This document shows positions 1 to 7,560 of a stretch of 64,000 nt of DNA, one piece after another. Numbering within the stretch: the first letter of the stretch is position 1; each line of letters starts with the position of its first letter. Source of the DNA: CTSoil-043 sp963821235 (GTDB taxonomy: Bacteria > Chloroflexota > Limnocylindria > Limnocylindrales > CSP1-4); NCBI GenBank assembly GCA_963821235.1, contig CAWGCS010000001.1, forward strand, positions 2,046,001 through 2,110,000, written 5' to 3'. The position numbers and the translations under genes were made by a program. The notes beneath the pieces were generated by a model, which was not told the DNA's origin, ran no database searches, and worked only from the letters and a program-made list of their open reading frames with translations.

Positions 1-189
1 TGCCGCTACTTCCGGGACCCGATGGATGCCGCGGTGAGCCTGGTCCAGTTCTTCCAGAGCGAGAAGACCTGGAGCCCCGTGGGCGGCCACTACGTCAACA
101 TGATGAACCCCGAGTACGATCGGGCAGGGATCGGCCTCTGGGTGTCCGGGGGCAACCTCCGCTTCGTCATCAACTTCTACCGCCCGTGA
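1..189 (+). CDS. CAP/SCP-domain protein, C-terminal end only
   Basis: The window opens inside a gene; the last 62 codons are visible and end in TGA at 187-189. The residues GGHYVNMMNPEYDRAGIG followed by a Gly-rich turn and RFVINFYRP resemble the C-terminal half of the CAP (cysteine-rich secretory/PR-1) fold, where an 'H..NM.NP....G.G' stretch precedes the last beta strands. Such bacterial proteins are usually secreted; the signal peptide and the first half lie outside the window. The stop overlaps the GTG start of the next gene. The family call is by eye from a short fragment. Confidence 0.6.
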   Translation, partial: CRYFRDPMDAAVSLVQFFQSEKTWSPVGGHYVNMMNPEYDRAGIGLWVSGGNLRFVINFYRP

Positions 190-896
190 GCCCCGCGGGC
201 CCCAAGCCGCGCACGGTCGTCGTCGATGGGCGGACCTTCGAGCGGATCCCGGTGCGGACACGGGTCCTCATGCCGGGCGACGACATCGCCGCGGCGATCC
301 GGGAGCATGCCGGCGACCAGCTCCGCGAGGGCGACGCCGTCCTGCTCTCAGAGTCGGCGGTCGCCATCATGCAGGGCCGGGCGCGCGACTGGCGGACCAT
401 CCACCCGGGCCGGCTGGCGCGCTGGCTCTCGTCGCGGGTCGTCCGCACGAGCTGGGGGACCGGGCTTCGCAGCCCGTACGCCATGCAGTACGCCATCGAG
501 CTCTCCGGGGCCTGGCGAATCCTGCTGGCCGGCGGCGCCCACCTCGCCGGCCGGCTCCTCGGCCGGAGGGGCTGGTTCTACCTCGTCGCCGGCCTCAACG
601 CCCGGATGATGGATGCCGAGCACACCATGGGCGTCGTCGAGTTCCACGAATGCGTCATCCCGGCCCCGGCCGATCCGCCGGGCACGGTCCGAGCCGTCAA
701 GGCGGCCCTGGGACACGACGTGGCGATCGCCGACATCAACGACATCGCCCCGGCCTGGGTCGTCGCCTCCACCCTGCCCAGGGACCGCGAGCGGCTGCTG
801 GCCCGCTCCTTCGACGACAACCCGCTCGGCCAGACGGACGAGAAGACGCCGATCGGCATCTGGCGCGAGGTGGGCGGCGAGGCGCCGGCCGGCTGA
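186..896 (+). CDS. CofE-like (coenzyme F420-0:L-glutamate ligase fold) protein
   Basis: 236 aa with a GTG start overlapping the upstream stop (GTGA). The N-terminal part carries a long pattern (RIPVRT...GDD, then GDAVLLSESAVAIMQGRA) like the nucleotide-binding core of the F420-0:gamma-glutamyl ligase family. The C-terminal part has DINDIAPAWVVAS, where CofE proteins have a DAND(L/I)G metal/GTP site, and ends with NPLGQ...TPIGIWR. True CofE adds glutamates to coenzyme F420. This single-domain relative could act on another acceptor, because no other F420 gene is visible and the DAND motif is changed to DIND. Fold call moderately sure, substrate unknown. Confidence 0.65.
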   Translation: MSPAGPKPRTVVVDGRTFERIPVRTRVLMPGDDIAAAIREHAGDQLREGDAVLLSESAVAIMQGRARDWRTIHPGRLARWLSSRVVRTSWGTGLRSPYAMQYAIELSGAWRILLAGGAHLAGRLLGRRGWFYLVAGLNARMMDAEHTMGVVEFHECVIPAPADPPGTVRAVKAALGHDVAIADINDIAPAWVVASTLPRDRERLLARSFDDNPLGQTDEKTPIGIWREVGGEAPAG

Positions 897-1012
897 CGAC
901 GCCGGCGCTCGATGCCGCGCCGGCAACGCCGGCCCTGGCCGGGCGGCGCCGGCACGCCGCCCTGCGACGCCGGCTGGGGCCTGGCGGCGCCGGCCGACCC
1001 GCACCGCCCGTC

Positions 1013-1021
1013 TGCTACGAT
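1013..1021 (+). promoter_or_regulatory. Putative extended -10 promoter element of efp
   Basis: TGC-TACGAT lies about 70 nt before the efp start, after a 120-bp stretch with several copies of CGCCGGC. TGn plus TAnnnT matches an extended -10 box; there is no convincing -35. The same arrangement recurs upstream of other genes in this window. Confidence 0.45.
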
Positions 1022-1089
1022 CCCGGCGACATCCCGATCCCCTCGTCGGCGGAACCGCGACCGCCGCCCCGCACGGAGCAACCGACGGC

Positions 1090-1647
1090 ATGATCTCCAC
1101 CGGTGAGCTGCGCAAGGGGGTCGTCATCGAGCTCGACGGCGACCTCTGGCAGATCCTCGACTACCACCACATCAAGATGGGCCGCGGCTCGGCCCAGGTG
1201 CGGATCAAGCTGCGCAACGTCAAGAAGGGGAGCACGGTCGAGAAGAGCTTCCAGGCCGGCGAGAAGTGGCCGCGGGCCCAGCTGGACCGCCGACCCATCC
1301 AGTTCCTCTACCGCGACGGCGACGACTTCCACTTCATGGAGATGGAGTCGTACGAGCAGTTCCACCTCACCGCCGCCCAGCTCGAGGAGGTCGTCCCGTA
1401 CCTCAAGGACGGCATGACCCTCGACCGGATCAGCTACGAGTCCGAGACGCTGGGGGTCGAGCTGCCGATCACGGTCGACCTCGTCGTGGCGGAGACCGAG
1501 CCCGGCTACGCCGGCGACACGGCGACCGGCGCCCGCAAGGCGGCGACGATGGAGACCGGCCTCGTGGTGCAGGTGCCGCTCTTCGTGACGGAGGGCGACA
1601 CGCTCCGGATCGACACCCGCACCGGCGACTACCAGACCCGGCTCTGA
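1090..1647 (+). CDS. efp: Translation elongation factor P
   Basis: 185 aa, normal EF-P length, ATG start. EF-P binds ribosomes stalled at polyproline and helps peptide bond formation. The three barrel domains are recognisable: the KOW-like N-terminal domain (about 1-60), the central OB domain (65-125, PIQFLYRDGDDFHFME) and the C-terminal OB domain ending in GDTLRIDTRTGDY. The loop that enters the peptidyl-transferase centre reads IKMGRGSAQ, so the tip residue is Arg32 and not the Lys of E. coli EF-P. Arg-type EF-Ps are rhamnosylated by EarP in some bacteria; no earP is in the window, and the Arg may be left unmodified. First gene of a run with xseA and xseB. Confidence 0.95.
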   Translation: MISTGELRKGVVIELDGDLWQILDYHHIKMGRGSAQVRIKLRNVKKGSTVEKSFQAGEKWPRAQLDRRPIQFLYRDGDDFHFMEMESYEQFHLTAAQLEEVVPYLKDGMTLDRISYESETLGVELPITVDLVVAETEPGYAGDTATGARKAATMETGLVVQVPLFVTEGDTLRIDTRTGDYQTRL

Positions 1648-1679
1648 GCCCGCGTCCCGCCGGCGAGGACGGTCTCCCG

Positions 1680-3098
1680 ATGGGTGACCGCGAGCCGCCC
1701 GACTGGGCGCTCCCGGCCTGGGACGCCATCGACCCGCTGCCGCGGCGCCGCGAGCCGGCGCCCGCCGGGCCCGGCGCTGGATCGCCGCCGGGCGCCTACG
1801 GCCTTCGCGTGCTCGGCGTCAGCGAGGTCACGCGGGCGGTCCGCGAGGCCCTGCGGGGCGATCCCCGGCTCGCCGACGTCTGGGTGGAGGGCGAGGTGGG
1901 GCGGGTCACGATCAGCTCCGCCGGCCACGCCTACTTCACCCTCAAGGACGAGCGCAGCCAGCTCGCCTGCGTCTGGTTCCGCGACGACCGCCTGGCCAGC
2001 GCCTTCGAGGCCCGGGCCGGGCTGCGCGTCGTCGTGCACGGCCGGGTGGACGTCTTCGACGCACAGGGTGTCTACCAGTGCTACGTCGCGGCCGTGCAGC
2101 CGGCGGGCCTCGGCGACCTCGCCCTCCGCTTCGAGGAGACGAAGGCCCGTCTCGCCGCGGAGGGGCTCTTCGACGTCCGCCGGAAGCGCCCCCTTCCGCC
2201 GCGTCCCGCCACGATCGGCGTCGTCACCAGCCTCTCCGGGGCCGTCCTTCACGATGTCCGTCGGATCCTGGAACGGCGCTGGCCGCTCGCCCGGGTCCTC
2301 GTGTCCGCCTGCCGGGTGCAGGGCGAGGGGGCGGCCGAGACGATCGTGGCAGCTCTCGCCCGGCTGGCCCGCTACGACGAGCGCTGCCGGGCGGAGGGCC
2401 GGGTCGTCGACGCTCCGGCGGTGGTGATCCTGGCCCGCGGCGGTGGCTCCCTGGAGGACCTCTGGGCGTTCAATGACGAGCGAGTGGTGCGGGCGGTGGT
2501 CGGCCACCCGGTGCCGGTCGTCTCGGGGGTCGGACACGAGACGGACGTCACCCTCGCCGACTTCGCGGCCGACGTCCGGGCCCCCACGCCGTCGGCGGCG
2601 GCGGAGGTCGTCGTGCCCGACCGGACCGAGGTCATGGCCGGGCTGCGGGCGCGGCGGGACCGCCTCGACGGGGCCGTCGCGGCGGAGCTGGGCGGCTTCG
2701 CGGGGCGCGTCGCCGCGGAGCGGCGGGCGCTCGACGGGCTGCGACCGCAAGCGCGCCTCGCGGCGGCCCGCGAGCGGGCCGGCTACCTGCTCGACCGGGC
2801 GACTGCGGCGGTCGTCGCCCGCTTCGGCGCGGAGCGGCGGACGGTGGAGCGTTCCGCCGCCCGGCTGGCGCCCGTGGCCGTCGGGCGACTCACGGCGGCG
2901 CGAGCACGGCTCGAGTCGACCCGCGGGTCGCTCGTCGCCCTCGACCCGGAGGCCACCCTCGCCCGCGGCTACGCGATCGTGCGTCGCGCGGCCGACGGGA
3001 CGATCGTGCGCGCGCCGGTGGAGGCCCCGGCCGGCACCGCCCTCCGCCTGCGGGTGGCGCGCGGCGAGATCGCCGCCCGCGTCGAGGACGGAGCCTGA
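1680..3098 (+). CDS. xseA: Exodeoxyribonuclease VII large subunit
   Basis: 472 aa, start ATG 32 bp after efp. ExoVII degrades single-stranded DNA from both ends and is built from one XseA and several small XseB chains. After a Pro-rich leader (about 40 residues) comes the OB-fold ssDNA-binding domain (VSEVTRAVREAL...DVWVEGEVGR...HAYFTLKD), then the catalytic core with ARGGGSLEDLWAFNDE and the HETDVTLADFAADVRAPTPSAAAE segment, typical of XseA, and a C-terminal helical region with the ARGYAIV motif. Small subunit xseB follows two genes on. Cytoplasmic, mismatch/recombination repair. Confidence 0.95.
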   Translation: MGDREPPDWALPAWDAIDPLPRRREPAPAGPGAGSPPGAYGLRVLGVSEVTRAVREALRGDPRLADVWVEGEVGRVTISSAGHAYFTLKDERSQLACVWFRDDRLASAFEARAGLRVVVHGRVDVFDAQGVYQCYVAAVQPAGLGDLALRFEETKARLAAEGLFDVRRKRPLPPRPATIGVVTSLSGAVLHDVRRILERRWPLARVLVSACRVQGEGAAETIVAALARLARYDERCRAEGRVVDAPAVVILARGGGSLEDLWAFNDERVVRAVVGHPVPVVSGVGHETDVTLADFAADVRAPTPSAAAEVVVPDRTEVMAGLRARRDRLDGAVAAELGGFAGRVAAERRALDGLRPQARLAAARERAGYLLDRATAAVVARFGAERRTVERSAARLAPVAVGRLTAARARLESTRGSLVALDPEATLARGYAIVRRAADGTIVRAPVEAPAGTALRLRVARGEIAARVEDGA

Positions 3099-3099
3099 G

Positions 3100-3366
3100 A
3101 TGGGGCTCCCGCCGGCGCTGGCGTTCGGCGTCCTGGTTGTCGTCGTCGCGGCCCTCGGATTCGCCCTCGGCCTCGTCCTCGCGCCGCGCATGATGGCCTG
3201 GGACGACCGTCGCGCCCGTCGGGAGGCTCCCGAAGGCGAAGGCCAGCCCGCCGCCGGCGAGGCCGGCGAGCCGGACGACGACGGTGGCGCGTCCGCCGCG
3301 GGCCAGCCCCGCGGCGGAGCGGTGGACGAGATCCCCCCGAGCGAAGGAGGTGGCGGCGGTGACTGA
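3100..3366 (+). CDS. Small single-pass membrane protein of unknown function
   Basis: 88 aa, ATG one base after the xseA stop and ending inside the xseB start, so it is wedged in the xseA-xseB operon. One N-terminal hydrophobic helix (LAFGVLVVVVAALGFALGLVLA, about residues 6-28) is followed by a short basic stretch (DDRRARR) and a low-complexity tail rich in Glu, Gly, Ala and Asp. No catalytic motif is visible. Coding status is supported by tight spacing on both sides and a continuous frame; the tail also carries the Shine-Dalgarno of xseB in its DNA. Confidence 0.6.
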   Translation: MGLPPALAFGVLVVVVAALGFALGLVLAPRMMAWDDRRARREAPEGEGQPAAGEAGEPDDDGGASAAGQPRGGAVDEIPPSEGGGGGD

Positions 3367-3616
3367 CGAGGCGCCGGTCGCGATCGAGGGCCTCGCCTTC
3401 GACGCGGCCCTGGCGGAGCTGGAGCGGACGGTGGCCGAGCTCGAGGCGGGCGGCCTTCCCCTGGAGCGGACGCTCGCTCTCTACGAGCGGGGCGTCGCCC
3501 TCCAGCAGCGCTGCGAGCGGCTGCTGGCCGACGCGGAGCTGCGCGTCCGCCGCCTGGTGGAAGGCGCCCGCGGCGCCCTCGCGGAGGCCGAGATCCGGGA
3601 CGAGGAGGGGGGCTGA
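3359..3616 (+). CDS. xseB: Exodeoxyribonuclease VII small subunit
   Basis: 85 aa, GTG start chosen because a strong AAGGAGG (3344-3350) sits 8 nt upstream and the protein then begins just before the conserved core. The sequence LAFDAALAELERTVAELEAGGLPLERTLALYERG, read in parts, is the two-helix hairpin of XseB, followed by a second helix with CERLLADAELRVRRL. XseB binds the coiled-coil of XseA to form active ExoVII. Overlaps the end of the small membrane protein gene by 8 bp. Confidence 0.95.
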   Translation: MTDEAPVAIEGLAFDAALAELERTVAELEAGGLPLERTLALYERGVALQQRCERLLADAELRVRRLVEGARGALAEAEIRDEEGG

Positions 3617-3691
3617 CCTCGCTCCGACGCTGGACGACGGCACCGCCTCCGGGCGCCTGGAGGGCCGCCGGCCGGCGCGGCGGCGGCGGGG

Positions 3692-3729
3692 TAGACTCCG
3701 CCCTGCCGCGGCCGTTTCCCGGCCGCGGC
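3692..3729 (+). promoter_or_regulatory. dxs promoter -10 and 5' UTR stem-loop
   Basis: TAGACT (3692-3697) is a reasonable -10 box 64 nt before the dxs start. Directly downstream is a perfect 10-bp inverted repeat, GCCGCGGCCG (3705-3714), loop TTTCC, CGGCCGCGGC (3720-3729), which would form a stable hairpin at the very 5' end of the mRNA. It could protect the 5' end or modulate translation; no known riboswitch consensus is seen. Confidence 0.4.
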
Positions 3730-3760
3730 CGACCGTCCACCAGCAGCCGTAGGAGCAGCC

Positions 3761-5806
3761 TTGGCCATCCTACCGAGCCTCCGGGGTCCCGGCGACATCC
3801 GCGGCCTCTCAGAGCGCGACCTGCTCGCGCTCGGAGAGGAGATCCGGGCCACGATCATCGCCACGGTCGCCAGGACGGGCGGCCACCTGGGATCCTCGCT
3901 CGGCGTGGTCGAGATCACCCTGGCCCTCCACCGGCTCCTCGAATCACCGCGCGAGCCGATCGTCTGGGACACGGGCCACCAGGCCTATCCCCACAAGCTC
4001 GTGACGGGGCGCTACGAGCGCTTCGACACCCTCCGCCAGCTGGGAGGCGTCAGCGGCTTCCCCCGCCGCTCGGAGAGCGAGCACGACGTCTTCGACGGCG
4101 GGCACGCCGGCACCGGGCTCTCGATCGCGGCGGGCCTCGCCACCGCGCGAGACATCCGCCACGGGATGGAGCGGATCGCCGTGGTCGTGGGCGACGCGGC
4201 CCTCATGAGCGGCCTCTCCCTCGAGGCCCTCAACGACATCGGCCATCGCCAGACCCAGCTCCTCATCGTCCTCAACGACAACGAGATGTCGATCAGCAAG
4301 TCGGTGGGGGCGCTCTCCAAGTACCTCTCCGAGATCAAGCTGTCCAACGCCTGGAAGCAGTCGCGGACGGCCTACGACCGGACCGTCGAGCGGGTCCCCG
4401 TGGTTGGCCCGACCGCCCTCGAGCTGTCCCGACGGGTGCGCAAGTCCTTCGTCAGCTTCGCCCAGCCGGGGCAGCTCTTCGAGGACCTCGGCATCACCTA
4501 CATCGGGGTGGTGCCGGGCCACGACCTGCGGGCCCTGGTCCACACGTTCCGCGGCGCGCTCGACCAGGGCGGCCCGGTCCTCGTCCACGTCCGGACCCAG
4601 AAAGGGCGCGGCTACCACCCGGCGGAGAAGGACCAGGTCGCCTTCCACGGGGCGGCCCTGCCGCCCATGGCCGACACGTACCAGGCCCGCCGGGGGGCGG
4701 CGGCCAGCCCCCTCGGGGCGGGCGAGATCTCGGCGACCGCGACCGGAACGGCGACCGCGGAGGGCAACGGCGTCGTCGCCCCCGCCGCCGACACCGCGCC
4801 CCGGACGCCGAACTACACGCACTTCTTCGCCCAGGAGGTCGTGGACGCCGCCCGCGACGACCACCGCATCGTGGCCATCACGGCTGGGATGCCGACCGGC
4901 ACCGGCCTGAGCCGCTTCCAGGCGGAGTTCCCCGACCGCTTCATCGACGTCGGCATCGCCGAGCAGCATGCCGTCGCCCTGGCCACCGGGATCGCCATCG
5001 GCGGCGGCCGGCCCGTGGTCGCCATCTACGCGACGTTCCTGCAGCGCGCCTTCGACCAGATCGTCCACGACGCCTGCCAGAACGACCAGCCGGTCCTCAT
5101 CGGCGTCGACCGGGCCGGGCTCGTCGGCGAGGACGGCACGAGCCACCAGGGGATGTTCTCGTTCAGCGCCCACCGCCAGATCCCGCACCTCGTCATCGCG
5201 GCGCCCAAGGACGAGCAGGAGCTCCGCTCCATGGTCCGGACGGCGCTCGCCCAGGACCATCCCTTCACCCTCAACTACCCCCGCGACGCCGGCTTCGGCG
5301 TCCCCGAGCGCGAGCCGGAGCTGCTCCCGGTCGGGCGCGGCGAGGTCCTCCGCGAGGGGACGGACGTGCTGCTCGTCGGCTTCGGCCCGATCGTGCAGCG
5401 GGCCATGCAGGCGGCCGACGCGCTTGCCGCCGACGGCTGGTCGGTCGGCGTCATCAACGCCCGCTTCGCCAAGCCGCTCGATCGCCAGCTCATCCTCGAC
5501 CAGGCGCGCGGCCGGCGGCTGGTCGTCACGATGGAGGAGAGCACCGTCGTCGGTGGATTCGGCGCGGGCGTCCTCGAGGCGCTGGAGGAGGCGCGGCTGG
5601 CCGACCCTGCCTTTCGCGACGTCGCCCTCCGGATCGTCGGCATCCCGGGCGACCGGTTCGTCGACCACGGCTCGGTGGCCGACCTGCGGCGGCTGGTCCG
5701 CCTCGACACGCCGGGCCTGGTGGAGCAGGTGCGAGAGACCCTGGCGCTGCTCGGAGCTCGGCCGGGGCGTCCTCACCGGCTGGCGTCGGAGCGGGCCAGC
5801 GCCTGA
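3761..5806 (+). CDS. dxs: 1-deoxy-D-xylulose-5-phosphate synthase
   Basis: 681 aa, TTG start preceded by AGGAG (3751-3755). The enzyme condenses pyruvate and glyceraldehyde-3-phosphate with thiamine diphosphate in the first step of the MEP isoprenoid pathway; ispH at 18 kb is the last step. Motifs seen: WDTGHQAYPHKL near residue 68, the GHAGTGLS segment, the ThDP/metal motif GDAALMSGLSLEALN with NDNEMSIS, then the pyrimidine domain (DVGIAEQHAVALATG, YATFLQRAFDQ, GTSHQGMFS) and the C-terminal domain. It is about 40 residues longer than usual because of an Ala/Thr-rich linker near residues 310-350 between the two ThDP domains. Confidence 0.95.
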   Translation: MAILPSLRGPGDIRGLSERDLLALGEEIRATIIATVARTGGHLGSSLGVVEITLALHRLLESPREPIVWDTGHQAYPHKLVTGRYERFDTLRQLGGVSGFPRRSESEHDVFDGGHAGTGLSIAAGLATARDIRHGMERIAVVVGDAALMSGLSLEALNDIGHRQTQLLIVLNDNEMSISKSVGALSKYLSEIKLSNAWKQSRTAYDRTVERVPVVGPTALELSRRVRKSFVSFAQPGQLFEDLGITYIGVVPGHDLRALVHTFRGALDQGGPVLVHVRTQKGRGYHPAEKDQVAFHGAALPPMADTYQARRGAAASPLGAGEISATATGTATAEGNGVVAPAADTAPRTPNYTHFFAQEVVDAARDDHRIVAITAGMPTGTGLSRFQAEFPDRFIDVGIAEQHAVALATGIAIGGGRPVVAIYATFLQRAFDQIVHDACQNDQPVLIGVDRAGLVGEDGTSHQGMFSFSAHRQIPHLVIAAPKDEQELRSMVRTALAQDHPFTLNYPRDAGFGVPEREPELLPVGRGEVLREGTDVLLVGFGPIVQRAMQAADALAADGWSVGVINARFAKPLDRQLILDQARGRRLVVTMEESTVVGGFGAGVLEALEEARLADPAFRDVALRIVGIPGDRFVDHGSVADLRRLVRLDTPGLVEQVRETLALLGARPGRPHRLASERASA

Positions 5807-5868
5807 CGCTCGGGCCGGCCCCGGCTGTCGTGGACCACACCCGCGGTGAGCCGCGGTGCAGCGGCCCG

Positions 5869-5877
5869 TGGCATGAT
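5869..5877 (+). promoter_or_regulatory. Extended -10 element giving a probable leaderless tlyA mRNA
   Basis: TGG-CATGAT ends 6 nt before the GTG at 5884. Transcription would start at or within a base or two of that GTG, and there is no Shine-Dalgarno. This also supports 5884 over the upstream in-frame GTG at 5830. Confidence 0.45.
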
Positions 5878-5883
5878 CGCGCG

Positions 5884-6708
5884 GTGACCCGCACGGCCGC
5901 TCCGCCCCGCGTCGCCCGTGTCCGCCTCGACCAGCTGCTGGTCGAGCGCGGCCTCGCCGACTCGCGGACGCGAGCCCAGGCGCTCCTGCTGGCCGGCCGT
6001 GTCAAGGTGGGGACCGGCGACGGGGCCCGTACGGACCGCAAGGCGGGCGACCTCGTCGACCCCGGGCTGGACGTCTCCGTGGCGGCGCCCCTGCCGTACG
6101 TCTCGCGGGGCGGGGAGAAGCTGGCCGGTGCGCTGGCGGCCTTCGCCATCGACCCCGCGGGGCTCGTCTGCCTCGACGTGGGCGCTTCGACGGGCGGCTT
6201 CACCGACGCCCTCCTGCAGCGCGGGGCGCGACGCGTCCACGCCGTCGACGTCGGGCGAGGCCAGCTCGCCGAGGTCCTCCGCCGCGACCCTCGGGTGGTC
6301 TCCCGCGAGCGGACCAACGCCCGCGACCTGGCGCCCGCCCTCCTCGGTGAGGCCGTCTCCCTGGCCGTGATCGACGTCAGCTTCATCTCCCTCCGTCTCG
6401 TGCTGCCGGCCGTGGTCGCCTGCCTGGCGCCGGGCGGCAGGGTCGTTGCCCTCGTGAAGCCCCAGTTCGAGGCCGGGCGCGGGCGCGCGCCCCGCGGCGT
6501 CGTGCGGGACGCCGCCGTCCACCGCGACGTCCTGAGCGGCGCGCTCGTGCACGCCCGCGCGGCCGGGCTGGTGCCGCTCGGCCTGGCCGCCTCACCGCTG
6601 GTCGGGCCGGCCGGCAACCGCGAGTTCTTCCTCCACGCGGGGAACGATCCCGCCCTCGTCGAGCCGGCCGCGTGGGAGCCGCTGATCGCGGCGCTGGCGG
6701 CGTCGTGA
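5884..6708 (+). CDS. tlyA: TlyA family rRNA (cytidine-2'-O)-methyltransferase
   Basis: 274 aa from the GTG at 5884, chosen because it places the S4 domain at the N terminus and follows a -10 box by 6 nt. An S4 RNA-binding domain (VRLDQLLVERGLADSRTRAQ, residues about 10-60) precedes an FtsJ-like SAM methyltransferase domain with CLDVGASTGGFTDALLQ (about 97-113), DVGRGQLAE and the VKPQFEAG motif. TlyA methylates 16S and/or 23S rRNA and its loss gives capreomycin resistance in mycobacteria; some relatives are also called hemolysins. Its stop overlaps the nadK start (GTGA). Confidence 0.9.
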   Translation: MTRTAAPPRVARVRLDQLLVERGLADSRTRAQALLLAGRVKVGTGDGARTDRKAGDLVDPGLDVSVAAPLPYVSRGGEKLAGALAAFAIDPAGLVCLDVGASTGGFTDALLQRGARRVHAVDVGRGQLAEVLRRDPRVVSRERTNARDLAPALLGEAVSLAVIDVSFISLRLVLPAVVACLAPGGRVVALVKPQFEAGRGRAPRGVVRDAAVHRDVLSGALVHARAAGLVPLGLAASPLVGPAGNREFFLHAGNDPALVEPAAWEPLIAALAAS

Positions 6709-7553
6709 GCGGCGTGCGGCGGATCGGGTTCGCCTACAACCCGACGAAGGAGGACGCCCTGGAGCTCTCGGCCCGGGCGACCGGCTGGTGCGCCGTGCGG
6801 GGGATCGAGAGCTGGGCGATCGCCTCCGGGGACACCTCGGCGCTCGTGTCGGCCCTGGCGGGGGTCGACGCCCTCGTCGTCCTCGGCGGCGACGGGACGT
6901 TCCTGCGGGCGGCGCGGGCCGTGGCGGAGGCGCCCGTCCCGATCGTCGGGGTCAACCTCGGCAAGGTCGGCTTCCTCTCGAAGGCCGCGGCCGGCGAGCT
7001 GGAGGGGCTCCTCCAGAAGATCGACGAGGGCCGCTACCGGCTCGAGGATCGCCTGGCCCTCCGCGGCGCGATCCACGGCATCGAAGGCGGGGAGGCGCGA
7101 CGGACCTTCATCGCCCTCAACGACGTCGTCGTTGCCCGCGGATCGCTGGCCCGCGTGGTCCGCCTCGACGTGGAGATCGGGCCATCCCACCTGGCGACCT
7201 TCGTGGCCGACGGGCTCATCGTCGCCAGCCCGACCGGCTCCACCGGCTACAGCTTCTCGGCCGGCGGCCCGATCCTCGACCCCCTCAGCAGGAACCTGAT
7301 CGTTACGCCGATCGCGGCTTACCTGTCGGCGCTCGGCTCGGTGGTGGTCAGCCCCGACCACGTCGTCCGCTGCCGCGTCCTGGAGGCCCACGAGGCGCTC
7401 GTCTCGATCGACGGCCACGAGGACTTCCAGCTGGCAGTGGGCGACGCCGTCACCGTCGCGGCGCTCGAGCACCCGTTGCGCTTCCTGGAGCCCGAGGGCG
7501 CCGTGCCGTTCTGGGACCTCCTCCGCCAGAAGGCGCAGCTCCTTCCCTCGTGA
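6705..7553 (+). CDS. nadK: NAD kinase
   Basis: 282 aa, GTG start in a 4-bp overlap with tlyA. NadK phosphorylates NAD+ to NADP+ in the cytoplasm. The diacylglycerol/NAD kinase core is clear: VVLGGDGTFLRAAR near residues 60-70, a NLGKVGFL segment, FIALNDVVVARG (the family's NE motif reads ND here) and DGLIVASPTGSTGYSFSAGGP near 170-190. The order tlyA-nadK-recN is widespread in bacteria. Confidence 0.95.
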   Translation: MSGVRRIGFAYNPTKEDALELSARATGWCAVRGIESWAIASGDTSALVSALAGVDALVVLGGDGTFLRAARAVAEAPVPIVGVNLGKVGFLSKAAAGELEGLLQKIDEGRYRLEDRLALRGAIHGIEGGEARRTFIALNDVVVARGSLARVVRLDVEIGPSHLATFVADGLIVASPTGSTGYSFSAGGPILDPLSRNLIVTPIAAYLSALGSVVVSPDHVVRCRVLEAHEALVSIDGHEDFQLAVGDAVTVAALEHPLRFLEPEGAVPFWDLLRQKAQLLPS

Positions 7554-7560
7554 CCCGACG

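Noticed and set aside
897..1012. Repeated CGCCGGC motifs before efp as a structured RNA
   Set aside because: Copies are irregularly spaced and lie upstream of the likely -10, so they would not be transcribed with efp; likely GC-rich noise.
1629..3740. 703-aa minus-strand open frame opposite xseA/xseB
   Set aside because: Arg/Pro/Gly-rich with no family pattern; it mirrors real genes on the plus strand, as is common at this GC content.
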